Positions 11,296 through 22,903 are shown, counted from the stretch's first letter. The stretch: 64,000 nt of DNA from Morella rubra (GCA_003952965.2 CM025855.1:26951613-27015612), one strand, 5' to 3'. Program-made: numbers and translations. Notes: generated by a model from the sequence alone, not told the origin.

Positions 11296-11759
11296 TGTTG
11301 GATTTAATGTCCCACGTGACTTATTTAATGGGCAATATTTGACATTATTTGAATTTTAAATAAATAAGGTAACGGCTCTATAGGAAGTTAACGCACGCTC
11401 ACTTAGTGAGATTTTATAGGAGAAGTTGTTTTCCATTTGCCCACTCTAATGGGGAGTGATGCGTTATTTTTCACATGGAAAAACTGTCCTCTCTCTGCCC
11501 TATTTAACTGTCAGGATTCCCATTAATTTCTGTCGATGAAAGTTCAAAGGGTGAAGTGAGAGAAACAGTTTCTACACTATTATTTTACAGGTTGAAACAA
11601 CAGAGATAGAGAGAAGGAGAAAGGAAAGCAAAAGAGGTCTCATTACGTGGATTCTGGTGTCTTATTATTGATGATTAATTCCGCATTATGATTATTGATA
11701 TATGTGAAAGTCATATAGTTGAAAATCCTATTTGGCTTATAGATCAATAGTAATTTACA
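11296..11759 (+). repeat. 3' LTR of copia A, 464 bp, complete
   Basis: Runs from TGTTGGATTTAATGTCCCAC to GATCAATAGTAATTTACA with TG...CA ends. The start is shared with the LTR entering the window at 63878. An intact 5-bp TSD cannot be tested because the 5' LTR has lost its outer end. Confidence 0.9.
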
Positions 11760-13080
11760 ACATGATCTGAAGTGCTAGAACAGGAATGGGAAAGACTTTT
11801 GCAGTAGCATCTGTCTACCATTTCTAGTTTTTTAGCAACCACAAAACGAAAAATTGCATGCTCAGCAGGGGTTTGGATGGGTGCTTAGCAATTGATACTT
11901 CATACAATTGAATCACAATTTAGAATGTCTGTAGGCATAAGTGAAACATCAATAAGGCCAACCAAATCAAGGAAACCACCAAAGATCTTTCCACTTGCAG
12001 CAGTCCTCCTCCCTTCTCTGTTTCCACCTCATTCTATTCTAGGGTTTACGAAAGGGATATGACTATGTGGAAAGAGATATGTGGGGCTAGAGGTAACGTT
12101 GGTCTTTAAGGGTACAAAACGCATAGCTTCATTTAGTAGGATGGGAGCTACTGGTCGTTTAAGCTAATTAGATTCAAATGGTGGGCTGATATGGAAATGG
12201 GTTGCTTATGTGGAAAATAAAGGCTAACGTGAAAAATTATTCCATTATTCTAACTAACGGAAGGTAACGAATGGACTATTTTTTTCAAGTATGGAAAGAT
12301 CAAGGACTAAAAAGTTGAAACATTAAGTTTTATGACTAAAAATGAAAAATGGTGAAAACCTGGTGACTAAAAAATAAATTTCCCTTTTTTTTTTTTGTAT
12401 TTTTCGTTGAGCAACGTTACTTTTTTTTTTTTTTTTTTTTTCTGCCTCTTAGGTTCAAATTGGAGCTCAATAAAATAGAAAAATAAATTCAATCACCTTC
12501 TCCGTTCTTACATTTACTCTCACATGCGCCTGAGATGCCTTAATTTTGTTCCTAAACAATTTGTATTCGTAGTTTCAATCAAGGACTTGATGGAGTGCCA
12601 CCTTGCAGATAATGAAAAATTGACATATGTCACTTTTGACACCTCTTTAATGACACACCATCTAATTAGATCCACATCAGCTTGAAACAATTAAAATAGG
12701 AAAAGATTACAAATTCAAAAATTAAATTAAATTCGCTTCTTGCCATATTTTACTTTCTGTAAAGTACTTTTTATACTTTTGATTGTTTGGAAAGTCTAGT
12801 AAAATATGGTCAACCGAAACTTAATTCGGTCACCCGTAAAACTCAGTTCCACATTGAGAATTCCATTCCATCCGTTTCATACCCACCCTTACTTACAGAT
12901 AAACGAATCTTGTCTCGTGGGGCCTAAAGTCTTGAATGGAAAATTTCAAGTAGCAGTACTCGCAGGCATTTATCAGTGTCTAGAAATTAGATGCGTCACA
13001 AAATACACCTGGATTGTTTGTCTCCTGTGGTTGGAATCGACGTAATAACGTGATTGGTGTTTGAGGCAATCTTTACAAAG
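11760..13080. other. Intergenic DNA, no gene seen
   Basis: The stretch near 12290-12390 repeats 'gactaaaa' phrases (for example 'caaggactaaaaagttgaaac'), possibly the end of an old DNA transposon. Poly-T tracts lie near 12386-12396 and 12421-12441. An open stretch at 12806-13045 has no family resemblance I know. Confidence 0.3.
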
Positions 13081-13690
13081 AGGGGGAGAGAGAGAGAGGT
13101 GAAACATGAAAGAGTGGGAGAGGGAGACAGAGAGGTGAGAGAGAGGTGAAAGAGAGGGAGAGGGAGAGTGAGAGAGAGCCGAGAGGGATAGTGGGAGAGA
13201 GAGGGAAAGATGGAGTAGAGGAATTGAATTTCTAAAAATTATCTCCTATCATTTATCACCCAAAGACTAAAGTTCCTAACAAATTAATAATTTCCAAATT
13301 TAAAAAGAGAATTAGGGAATTCAAATTCAAATGGAAATAAAATCTCACCTAAAAATTCTCTCTATTACCCAACAATTCTTAATTTACATTTAAGTTCTTA
13401 ATTTGAATTTAAAGAGAGGGAGAGTGAGAGAGAGCCGAGAGGGGTAGTGGGAGAGAGAAAAGTTCCTAATAAATTAATAATTTCTAAATTTAAAGAGAGA
13501 ATTAGGGAATTCAAATTCAAACTCAAATGGAAATAAAATCTCTCCTAAAAATTCTCTCTCTATTACCCAACAATTCTTAATTTGCATTTAAAGAGAGGGA
13601 GAGGGAGAGGGAGAGTGAGATAGAGCCAGAGGGGTAGTGGGAGAGAGAGTGAGAGATAGAGTTAGGAATTCAATTTCTAAAAATTCTCTC
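13081..13690. repeat. Purine-rich GAGA tracts in a threefold imperfect repeat
   Basis: A unit of about 200-270 bp is repeated roughly three times. Each copy has a G/A-rich block with 'gagagagccgagaggg.tagtgggagagaga', followed by AT-rich text with 'cctaaaaattctctctattacccaacaattctt'. Blocks start near 13090, 13410 and 13590. This is non-coding repeat expansion from a GA microsatellite plus its flank. Confidence 0.7.
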
Positions 13691-14440
13691 TTTGTCATTT
13701 ACCACCCAAAGACTAAAGACTTCAAATGGAAACAAAATCAATTTTGGATTGACTATCCTTCATATTGAAGGATAATTTTAAAACGTCTATTAATTAATAT
13801 TGATGGTTTCTTTGAATATATAGTCAACTAATTAATTACTAAATATTTTATTTTATAATTGATCATAATGTATTTGAAAATTTATTGATGGACTTTTTAT
13901 TGGCAATTGATGTATTTGGAAATCCATTAATGAAAATTTTATTTCGGCCAATTTAATAAGGTTTTATTTTATAATTGATCATAATATATTTAGTAACTCA
14001 TTAAAGACATTTTTTTTTAATGAATCATAATAAATTTGGAAATGCAGACATTTTATTTGGTAATTAATTTAGAGAGATACGAGGCATTAGTGTTGTAGAA
14101 GATTTTTAAACCATTTAGGTAATTTTTAAATTTTTCCATTAGGTATTTTTTTCTCCTCTCTCTCTCCTCCTCACTTTCCCCTTTCTCTCCTGCATCTCTC
14201 TCTCATGGGTCACATTTCCTCTTCCTCCTGCATTTTTCTTCGTCGTCATTTCTCTCTCCTCCTCACGTTCCTCTCTCCCTCCCGCACCTCTCTTTCTCAC
14301 GGTCTTACCTCTCTCTGCCTTCAACACCACTCTCAGTCTCTCTCTCTCAGTGGCCGGTTAACCCCCTGGCACCGATATAACAGGCACGTTAGGCACCATC
14401 ACTGATGTAATTGGTGTTGGGGGTGGTTGGTGTTTTAGGG
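13691..14440. other. AT-rich stretch and pyrimidine-rich microsatellite
   Basis: About 13740-14130 is AT-rich with recurring 'attttataattgatcataat' phrases. About 14150-14345 is a CT-rich tract on the plus strand. Open frames through the tract are low-complexity and not genes. Confidence 0.5.
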
Positions 14441-15055
14441 ACCAAACTTGATCAGCCTATTTTAACCTTGCTAGACCAAACTTGTTTGTTTTGGCTTGTG
14501 TTTCATACTTGCTTCAAGTGCATAAAACAAGACATTCCGCATGATTTTCACCATAATTCTTTTTTGAATGCAATTCGAGTGCAGGCTCTATGTTGAAGTT
14601 CAACATACTTTGTATGAGTTTCATTCGAAACCCTCTTAATCGCCCAATCGAACACTGTCGTTCCCAGTTCTTTATTTCATTTGAATTGAAATGCGAATGG
14701 CTTCGATGTTGCACTTCTGCAATAACCCTTGTTTTGAATTCACTCACTTATCTTTCTTGATTATTTTTACTTTTGTAGAATTTTTAGAGAAAAGGCATGA
14801 GTAGTTACAAGTGATATCTCAAACTTCAATTCATAGATTCTAAATGCAGTTAGTGTTAATCGTGTAAGTTGCTCTACCTCTGCTACCACGCTATGGAAAG
14901 TAAATGAAGAAAAAGACATGATTGTAACCACTTTATTTCATTATAATTATTGCTATGAAGATACAAAGGAATTGTAGGAAATCTCAATTCAGAATTCGAA
15001 ACGTCTTATGATTTCATGTGGTTATTTATCTATATCTTTAATTCTTTAACTACCA
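14441..15055 (-). other. Conserved 3' flank of the GLP duplication unit
   Basis: Sequence such as 'ttaaccttgctagaccaaacttgtt' and 'gtttcattcgaaaccctctt' recurs near 50041 and, partly, near 32545. It shows that the duplicated unit included several hundred bases downstream of each GLP gene. An AATAAA-type signal on the minus strand lies in the shared block near 14933. Confidence 0.6.
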
Positions 15056-15913
15056 TCATTTGAATTGTTGCTCGAGATAGTTAATCACGTTCTTGTCCAC
15101 TTGGAAGGCCTTGGTCAGAACATCAGGATTGATGGGAGGATTGGTGCCAAAGACTGCGTTGGCTATCATGATCACTCTGGGATTCTAATTGCTGAGACCA
15201 GCAAATACAAGAGCATTGGTATTTTCCATATTCCACTGAAAGTGAATGAGACCAACTGGGAATACGAAGACGTCTCCCTTGTTAGAACTTTGGTGAAGAG
15301 GTGGTTATCTGTGTTGGATGTGACAAACCAACATAAAGAGTACCCTTTAGGACCACAATTTCCTCACTGGCGCAAGGGTGGTTGTGGGGAGGATTTAGAC
15401 CATATGGTGGAAGGTCAATACGAGCCACGAATATGCCTAGTGTGTTTAGGCCTGCTAAGTTGTCCACGTTCATAGCAGTCACATTTGACCCTTGTCGATT
15501 TCAGGTGTCACTGGACTTGTCTAGCCCCAAGAAGAAGAAATCATCTGCTTTAGCATCCTTCAAGTCATTGCAAAGCTTCCCATTAACGAATTCTGCAGAG
15601 AGAAGAGTACGTTACTATCACAAGTTATTCAGAATTGAAGCATGGAAAGTACGTACTCCTACGTAAATGTCACCCTAAAGAATAACCTTCTCGATATATG
15701 TGTGAATTTCCATTATAAAGAGAAACAATGTTGCAAATATGTGAGATCAATGATTCTAGAAGAACTAAATGATAATTCTATGTAGGTACCAACATAATCT
15801 TTGGTTGCAACACAAAAGTTTTGTAGGGGACTAGGGTTAGAAGCAGAGGTAAGGGAGAAGGCCAAAGCAAATTGGAGCACAGTTACGAGGGACATGGGAG
15901 CACGTTTCTCCAT
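15056..15913 (-). pseudogene. Germin-like protein pseudogene (GLP locus 1)
   Basis: Two-exon germin-like gene on the minus strand. Exon 1 (15790-15913) encodes a signal peptide and 'SPLQNFCVATKD'. The intron begins GT at 15789 and ends CTGCAG just before exon 2 (15056-15592). Exon 2 retains the cupin box '[15 protein letters not shown]' with the HxH...E metal ligands. Three defects are seen: an in-frame TGA at 15501-15503, and two one-base deletions relative to the intact copy at 50396-51281, near 15327 and near 15281. These break the frame before the second cupin box and its metal-binding His. Exon 1 has the same length as in the intact copy. Germin-like proteins are secreted cell-wall manganese proteins; some act as superoxide dismutases or in defence. 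Confidence 0.9.
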
Positions 15914-15990
15914 ATTTGAGGCTTTCTGTAGCTTTTAGTATTCGTACTCTTGCTTTGGTGAGGGGTGAGAAATGTGTTGTGAAACTCGTC

Positions 15991-15998
15991 AATTTATG
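15991..15998 (-). promoter_or_regulatory. TATA-like element of GLP locus 1
   Basis: Minus-strand CATAAATT, about 80 bases upstream of the ATG, at the position of TATAAATA in the intact GLP at 50396-51281. The leader block with 'tgaggggtgagaaatgtg' is shared among the GLP copies. Confidence 0.6.
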
Positions 15999-16099
15999 GA
16001 GGGGAGTCACTGAGCAAGTCTATGTTTCCCCTTACATAGAGTGTGTAGGACTAAAAAGGATGCAATCCACAGATTGAAAATGGAAATGGAAATTGAGAG

Positions 16100-16859
16100 G
16101 AGTTTGAGAGAATTCGAGAGAGAGAGAGGTATGTGGAAATGTGAGGAAATGAGGCTCGGGTGTTCTGATATTCGGATGATCGTTCGAACGCATTCAAACA
16201 GTTAGGAAAAAAATCGTCCGAAACCATTCGTTAACCAACTTTTTATATCTAAACTATCACATAATCGTTGGAACATATAACAGTAAGCATTCAAAAGATA
16301 ATAATAAAAATAATAATATAAAATTAATGGTGTTTGGACTTCATTTATGGGGGTAGGTGGAAAAGTGGTGTTCAAAATTGTTCGAACACCTACAAGGATT
16401 TTCAGAACGCTAACCATCGTCCCAAAAAGATTATGTTCCGTCCAAACGACAATTTTTAAGAACGAACGCGAGTTTCTGAATTCCGATATTTTCATTTACG
16501 TTCAAAGTTTGTTTATCATTTCAAACTAGAATTCAATTTTGCGTTAGAACTGGTAATTTTCATTCAAATTTTTGTAAAAGATTGCACTTTTGTTCAAACA
16601 TGTAGTTTATTGTTCGAAGGTTTGTTTCGAGAAGGACGTACTGTCCCTAAAACAAGATTTTTTTTTTGGGACGGAATCCTCCATCCCAAATAATTAAGCT
16701 TTTGTTTTTGGGACGGGCAATTCTGTCCCCAAAAGGTTCGAAACCATCGCAAAAAGTTTTTTTGGGATAGATTGAATTTTCGTCCCAAAAAGAAAATCTT
16801 ATATGTTTTTTATGACGAATTTTAAAATTTGTCCCCAAAAATTTAAATTTCTTGTAGTG
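16100..16859. mobile_element. CACTA right-end fragment
   Basis: Ends ...AAATTTCTTGTAGTG at 16859 (reverse complement CACTACAAGAAAT, a classic CACTA terminus). Inside are repeated 'tttgggacg / cgtcccaaaa' and 'gttcgaac' subterminal motifs. It abuts the 3' flank of the GLP ghost directly. No matching left terminus was found, so the left part is lost or rearranged; the start near 16100 is approximate. Two overlapping minus-strand open stretches (16594-16838) lie in the subterminal repeats and are not genes. Confidence 0.7.
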
Positions 16860-17160
16860 GAGGTTACAAGGAAATTGTAGGAAAATTCAGTTTATTATCT
16901 TGACTGTATGATGTTTCAATGTGACTATTGTGTCTTTAAGGCTTTCTATAGCTTTTAGTATTCTGTACTCTTGCTTTGGTGAGGGGTGAGAAATGTGTTG
17001 CGAAAAGTCGTCTATTTATGAAGGGGAGTCACTAAGCAAGTCTATGTTTCCCCTTACATAAGATGATAAGATTTGTACGTAATTAGTCTCAACGCCATTG
17101 GTCACATCTTGAAAAATGCAAAATAATTTGACCAAGAAGCCTATACATATTGATATTTCA
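16860..17160 (-). pseudogene. GLP ghost: 3' UTR fused to promoter, coding region missing
   Basis: 16860-16938 matches the 3' untranslated region of the intact GLP ('ggttacaaggaaattgtagg' to 'tctttaa'). From about 16939 the text becomes GLP leader and promoter ('ggctttctatagcttttagtattct', 'tgaggggtgagaaatgtgttg', TATA-like 'tatttatg' at 17013, then 'cttacataagatgataagattt'). Compared with 50396-51281, everything from just before the ATG to about 17 bases beyond the stop is gone, including the intron. This is a deletion relic, not a processed copy. Confidence 0.85.
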
Positions 17161-17379
17161 AGTGTTTCATAATGCCTGCCTCATCAATTCTTTATTGTTT
17201 TTATTTTGAGAAACATCATCGTCGCTACAAAACTTTTGTTAGTGACAAAAAATATTGTGAAAAAAATCATCATCGAGCTTCATTTTGTCACTCATGAGCG
17301 TCAGCAAAAGAGCGTTGCGAAATGTATTTCGTGACTAAACTCGAATTTCATCACGAAAAGTTTTAGTGACGGAAAATTT

Positions 17380-17995
17380 CCATCACTAAATCTAATGATC
17401 GATCGGTATTTTTGCCGATCGGTCAGTGGAAACAAAGTGAGGGATCGGTTGAAACAGCGATCGATCGGTATTTTTTTGGAATGATCGAACGGTTACCAAT
17501 TTCGATCGATTTTCATATCTAAGATGATCGAATAGTACGTATTGACGATTGATCGGCTATTTATTTGTGATTGATCGACAAGTTTAAACGATCGCACGGT
17601 AAGAAATAGACGAGCGATCGTTTCAGTAACAACGATCGGACATTTTATATATGCGATAAATCACTTAAGTATAACGATCGAGCGTCATGCCAAAATCAAT
17701 CGGTCTTTTATTTCAGCGATGGAACATTGATTAAGTAACTGATCGATGGTGTTCTCTAACGATCGATCTTTTGAGTTGGAGGATCGATCATCTATTTCTC
17801 GCCGATCGGTCGCTTATAGAACTGACAAATCGCTTACACGTAACCGATCGATCATTTACTTTATTGATCGATCCGTAATTTTGTCCTTTTAATATTGGCG
17901 ATTGAATAGTGGTATTGAATGATTTATCGGTTTAACAATAGCCGATCGATCGCTGAAGATGCCGATCGAACGGTGGTAACAGAATCGATTTAAAA
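17380..17995. repeat. Left array of CGATCGATCGG subterminal motifs
   Basis: Dense, irregularly spaced variants of (C)GATCGATCGG and its complement, for example 'aatgatcgatcggtattttt' and 'agccgatcgatcgctgaag'. Spacing of roughly 20-40 bases with both orientations fits CACTA subterminal transposase-binding repeats. The spacing is too irregular for a CRISPR or a simple satellite. Confidence 0.75.
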
Positions 17996-18178
17996 AAAAC
18001 AATAATAATAGAAAATATTAAATAACACGTACTATTATAGTAACAATACAATACTCACATTAATAAACATCAATAATAATAAATAGTGATCTGTAATTAA
18101 ATAAAAAATAACATCGTAATAATATATAATCACAAAGCTATTACAATATACATGCATCTACCTTTTTGAACCCCCAAA

Positions 18179-18392
18179 CTAGATGAAATGTCCCTTTGAT
18201 ATGTCACTAATTTGCTTCTCCAGCTCATTTGATATTTCTGCCCGTAAGCACTCTTGCTCCTTTCGTATGCGCTCTTGTTCTTGTTGCATGAGCTCTTCGT
18301 GCTCCACTCATATGCGCTCTTGCTCCCTTTTCATGCATTCCTCTTACTCCAACCAAATGCTCTCCTGCTCCACCCACTGCTCCTCACGGTGG
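18179..18392 (-). pseudogene. Last part of CACTA transposase exon, left of the gypsy insertion
   Basis: Minus-strand reading 'HREEQWVEQESIWLE' (stop) 'EECMKREQER' ... 'ELEKQISDISKGHFI' then TAG at 18179-18181. It is a glutamate- and glutamine-rich coiled coil that continues the coil ending at 25424 ('KKQAEMEATLRDC'). The chromovirus therefore landed inside this exon. It has internal stops. Confidence 0.75.
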
Positions 18393-19406
18393 TGATAGGA
18401 ACCCCGGTCAAGGAATCCAAAACAAGCACCAATTTCCCCCGTATTCGATCTACTCTAATACCACAACGATCCTCCCAACCAATGTTAAGTAACACACGAG
18501 CGTAATAATAGGATCTAACACTAAGAATGACAAATACCTCACTGTTTATGATAAAAAAACGTGGTCTAAGGATTATTAGTCCTTCGAACCACAAGAACAA
18601 GAACAATCCCGATCAAGGGTTAATTAGCCCAAGAACGGGTACCCAAACTAGGTTATTAGCCTAGAATGAATCCCAAGCGACAAGGTTATTAGCCCTGACA
18701 CCGACTTAGCATATACGTGCCTATGCTCGGCCAAAACACTCCCTGAAAGCACTCAGGCTCTCCAAGACTCTACTATTCTCAATATCTCTCACTAATGCAC
18801 CTAAGGGTGTTTATATAGACATCCTTAGGTGCTTACAAACCCTAATGGAATCAAATCAAAACTAAATCAAATCACCGATCTTTAGGAATTAATCCCGTCG
18901 ATCAAGTAGATTTGATATAACATGCCTAATAAACCGAACTAAAAAAGGAAAGATAATATTCTAGACTTTCGGAGAAATCCGAATCTAGAAGATATGATTC
19001 ATTGTATCGCTTCAGGAAGGAAACCAATCGCCAAGATATTTCCATAAAAAGCGTGGTCGCGCTCCCACTACGCTTGAGTTGGTCTTGAGCTGGTCCTGAT
19101 CTATTTGCGACTGGCTGGTTGGCATGCCGGCATAAGTATCGCTGGGCTCCTGGTCGGTCAGCACTTGGGATGTCCTGGTCGGTCGGCTTCCCTGTCGGTC
19201 AGTCTTCTTGGAGCACGCTGGGATGTCCTGGTCGGTTGGCATGCTTTGGCTTCCCTGTTCGGTCAGAGGGGGTCGATCTGTTTCTGTTTCGGCCGTGCGC
19301 GCTCGGGGCGTGTCAGGAGCGCACTGGTCGGTCACTAGCACCGCCTCTTGCCCTCATCTTCCCACTCGTGGTAGTCCAGGCCATGGTCTTCACTGGGATC
19401 CTGTCA
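18393..19406 (-). repeat. 3' LTR of the chromovirus
   Basis: Matches the LTR at 24433-25423 with small indels. The polypurine tract lies just right of it (minus strand 'atggaagggga', 19407-19417). The part near 19130-19330 holds a minisatellite of about 30 bp built on 'tggtcggtcag'. Confidence 0.9.
19130..19340. repeat. GTCGGTCAG minisatellite inside the LTR
   Basis: Imperfect tandem units such as 'ggcttccctg.tcggtcagtcttcttgg' vary in number between the two LTRs; the 25100-25370 copy has more units. This explains part of the LTR length difference. Open frames across it are repeat translations, not genes. Confidence 0.8.
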
Positions 19407-19625
19407 ATCCCCTTCCATGAAGTGTACCCTTGTCCTCAAGGGTAAAATCTGGAAACCTTAGGGCTATCTCGTCATAGTCTTCCCAAGTTGCTTCCCCTCT
19501 GGTTAGCCCACTCCATTGTACCAATATTCTCCAGATCTTCCTTCTAGTTCGTCCTCGGTTTACCCTCTTGTATTCCAGGACTTTGCGGGTTGTAGCAGCA
19601 TTCTTCCTTCCTCATCAAAGAAAGG
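19407..19625 (-). pseudogene. Chromodomain end of chromovirus pol
   Basis: Minus-strand reading 'VLEYKRVNRGRTRRKIW' then 'ILVQWSGLTRGEATWEDYDE' and 'FPDFTLEDKGT', the typical chromovirus chromodomain with the WSGL...ATWE core. In chromoviruses this module guides integration to particular chromatin. The stretch just before it is in another frame. Confidence 0.8.
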
Positions 19626-19832
19626 CAATTCGTCCACGATCAGGCTAGTATCACCCACTCGTCTCTTAAGGAGAGACACATGAAACACCGAATGGAGTCT
19701 TGAGGTCGAGGCAATTCCAGACGATATGCAACTTCTCCCACCCGGGCAGCCACCTTGAAGGGCCCATAGTACCTCTTCTCGAGCTTGTGGCTCGCCTTTC
19801 TCTTCATGGTCTTCTGCCATATGGCTGAAGCT

Positions 19833-21036
19833 TCAAGTAAACAAAGTCCCTGGGCTCAAATTCTTCTCGTCTCCTCCCCTGTCATAATGCTTCTTCATGC
19901 TTGATTGAGCCTTCTTAAGCTCTCTTTTCACCTTAGCTAGGATCTCGTCCCGGGTGATCAATGCTTCCTCCACCTCTACACTCTTAGCCGTGCCTTTCTC
20001 ATAGGTAACCAAAGTAGGAGGCTTCCTCCCATACACAACTTCAAATGGGCTAAGTGTGGTGGAAGAGTGGTATGTGGTATTATACCAATACTCAGCCCAG
20101 AACATGTACTCCATCCACCTTGCTTGTTCATCGTGGCAATAGCATCGCAAGTATTGCTCTAACGTCCGGTTGACCACCTCCGTTTGGCCATCGGTCTGCG
20201 GATGGTATGAGGAGCTGGTCTTCATTTTGCTCCCTTGTAGTGCAAACACTTCCTTCCAAAAAGAGCTCATGAACACCCGATCACGGTCTGTCACTATGGT
20301 TCTCGGGAAACCATGGAGCTTCACCACGTGATCTACAAATGCTTTAGCCACACTCTTCGTAGTAAATGGGTGCTTAAGGGGTATGAAATGAGCATACTTA
20401 CTTAAGCGGTCGACCACCACTAAAATCACTTCGTATCCTTGACTTGTGGCAGACCTTCCACAAAATCCATGGACAGGTCTTCCCATATAGCTTCGGTATG
20501 GGCAAGGGTTGCAAGAGACCCGTAGGGGCCCTCGTATCATGCTTGGCCTTTTGACATATGTCACATTCGGCCACCCACTTCTTCACGCTCTTCTTTAGGC
20601 CCTCCCAATAGAAGAAATGCTTGACCCTCATGTAGGTCCTAAGCCACCCCGAATGACCACCTTCCTTGCTATGGTGGAAGTGAGTGAGTATCTCCTTCCT
20701 CAAGCTCGGCACATCGGGCACATAGACATAGGACTTGTAGTAGATAAGCCCATCCCGCAATTTGAACCCGGTCACCCCATCACATGGGCTCTCTAGCTTC
20801 TCTATGATCTCTTGAGACCTCGCATCCAGCTCTATGGCCTCTCTAATCTTGTCCCATATTCTCCATTCCACTCCGCTCAAGGCGCTAAGTCCGGCCTCAT
20901 CTTCATAAAGAGTCCACATCATTGGACTTCCTTCCTTCCTTGATAAAGCATCAGCCACTTTATTCTCCTTGCCGGGCTGGTATACAATGTCGTACTCGAA
21001 TCCCAAAAGCTTCACAAGAAACTTTTGCTCGCTCAC
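19833..21036 (-). pseudogene. Chromovirus integrase
   Basis: The zinc-binding part 'HFHHSKEGGHSGWLRTYMRV' with 'CDICQKAK' gives the HHCC pattern. After a frameshift near 20480 the catalytic core shows 'VVVDRLSKYAHF' (Asp), 'IVTDRDRVFMSSFW' (Asp) and 'TEVVNRTLEQYL' (Glu), spaced as in DDE integrases. The later part 'ALITRDEILAKVKRELKK' leads to the chromodomain. All three catalytic residues survive although the frame does not. Confidence 0.9.
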
Positions 21037-21091
21037 GATCTTTTAGTCACGATCTTTTGCTCTAGCAAGTGCCTTAATGCTTGCTGGTCGG

Positions 21092-22610
21092 TCACGATAG
21101 TGAACTTCCTTCCAAGAGGTAAGGTCTCCACACTTTCACCGCATGCACGACCGCCAACATTTCTCTTGCATAAGTGCTCCACGACTTCTTTATTGGCCCT
21201 AAGGCCTTGGAGATATAAGCAATGGGTCTCCTTTCTTGTGCTAGTACCGCTCCAATTCCCTCTCCACTTGCATCCGTGTACACTTCAAATGATTTCTTGA
21301 AGTCGGGTAAGGCCAAGACGGGTGTCTTAGTCATTGCCCTCTTCAAGTCCTCGAAAGCTCTTCTCCCCTCTTCCGACCACTCAAAGGCCTCCTTTTTCAG
21401 CATAGACGTGAGTGGCTTGGCAATCAACCCATAGCCTTGAACAAATCTTCTATAATAGCCGTCAGACCAAGGAATCCTCGCAAGGCCGACACGTTCTTGG
21501 GTAAGGGCCAATCCACCATAGCTTCCACCTTTCGCTGGTCTACTTTCACTCCTTGGCCCGAGATGATGTGGCCAAGGTATTCCAGCTCTTCTTGCATAAA
21601 GGCACATTTGGAGGCCTTGATGAAGAAGTGGTGCTCCTTCAAGATCACCAACACTTGCTCCAACTGCACCAAGTGTTCCTCCATAGTCTTCGAGTACACC
21701 AAGATGTCATCGAAAAATACCAACACAAACTTTCTTAAGAACGGCTTGAATATGGCATTCATAGCCGCTTGGAAAGTCGATGGGGCATTACATAGCCCGA
21801 ATGGCATCACTAGGTACTCATAATGGCCGGAATGAGTCCTAAATGCCGTCTTGTGAATGTCTTCCTCCTTCATCCGGATTTGATGGTACCCGGCCCTTAA
21901 GTCTAGCTTGGTGAACACATGAGCCCGTGCAACTCATCAAGCATCTCGTCCACCGTAGGTATGGGAAATCTATCCCGGACCGTTGCTTCATTCAGTGCTC
22001 GGTAGTCGGTGCAAAAGCGCCAACTTCCATCTTTCTTCCTCACAAGTAATACCGGCGATGAAAAGGGACTAGTGCTTGGTCGAATCAGACCACTGGCCAA
22101 CATCTCCTCCACTTGCCTTTCGATCTCTCCCTTTTGAAAATGAGCATACCGGTAGGGTGGCACATTCACCGACTTGCCCGCATCTTTCAACACAATGCGG
22201 TGATCGAACTCTCTCCTTGGAGGCAACGTGGTCGGGACCTCTAATACTTCCTTGTGTCTTTCCAAACCGACCGTACACCTCGGGGTAGCTCCTCCGTTCC
22301 GCTCAGCAGCTCCTCGGTTTTGGCCCATCACTATGGCGAAGCAATGAGCCCCACCCTTGCATAGCTTCTCGAACATATTGGCCTCGCAAGGCCTCGGCTC
22401 TTTTGATGCTAAAACTGTCCACGTCCTCTTCTTCCCTCCGAGCTTGAACTCCATAGTCATCTTTTCGTAGTCTGTGACAACCTTGCCGATGCCTCTTAGC
22501 CATGCATTGCCCAAGACCACATCTAGCCCGACCAAGAGAGTACATGGAGATCTGCCACTATACGGACGCCTTGGACATTTATCTTCACGGCTCTCACCAC
22601 CAGTTCGCAT
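21092..22610 (-). pseudogene. Chromovirus reverse transcriptase and RNase H
   Basis: 'ASGLIRPSTSPFSSPVLLV', 'DYRALNEATVRDRFPIP', then after a frameshift near 21910 'FTKLDLRAGYHQIRMKEEDI', 'VMPFGLCNAPSTFQAAMN' and the catalytic box 'VFFDDILVYSKTMEEHL'. RNase H follows from 21607 with 'FEVYTDASGEGIGAVLAQ' and 'WSTYAREMLAVVHAVKVWRP'. A second frameshift lies near 21470 at 'FLGLT'. Confidence 0.92.
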
Positions 22611-22903
22611 CTTAACTTTTCACCATTTGCCACCTTTACATCGAATGGTTCCACTTCTTCTCCATGCAATCCCACCTTAGAAAGGATGCGGGAATTGATG
22701 AAGTTGTGGGTAGACCCACTATCCACCAACAACGTTACTTCATGCTTACCGACCCAAGCCATAAGTCGCATGGTCGAGGGCTTTTGTACCCCAGACATGG
22801 CATTGAGGCTCAACTCGGCCTCATCACCTTCCTCATCGCTAGAGGATTCCACCTGCTCGGGCTCCTCTTCACTGGTCTCCCCCATATGCTCCTCCTCTTT
22901 CAT
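22523..22903 (-). pseudogene. Chromovirus aspartic protease
   Basis: The active-site motif 'LLVDSGSTHNFINSRIL' (DSGST near 22723) is preceded by an acidic gag-protease linker. A frameshift close to the end of this frame separates it from RT, which resumes in the 22610 frame. Confidence 0.9.

Larger units (their letters stand above)
5257..11759 (+). mobile_element. Ty1/copia retrotransposon A, degenerate, with two nested solo LTRs
   Basis: Two direct LTR copies flank a damaged internal region on the plus strand: a 5'-truncated LTR (5257-5639) and a full 3' LTR (11296-11759). Gag, protease and the start of integrase are missing. What remains is late integrase, reverse transcriptase and RNase H in copia order, with stops and frameshifts. 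Two solo LTRs of another copia family (6163-7478 and 7777-9052) sit inside the integrase region. Without them the internal region is about 3.1 kb. The element cannot be autonomous. A third LTR of this family begins at 63878. Confidence 0.9.

Noticed and set aside
12806-13045. Plus-strand open stretch of 79 codons
   Set aside because: No domain, no homology I recognise and no promoter or splice context; length is within chance for this composition.
14139-14405. Open stretches on both strands in the CT-rich tract
   Set aside because: Low-complexity translation of a microsatellite (Arg/Glu or Ser/Leu runs).
18183-18505. Cys/Ser-rich plus-strand open stretches as small peptides
   Set aside because: They are antisense readings of the Glu/Gln-rich CACTA coiled coil and of the LTR.
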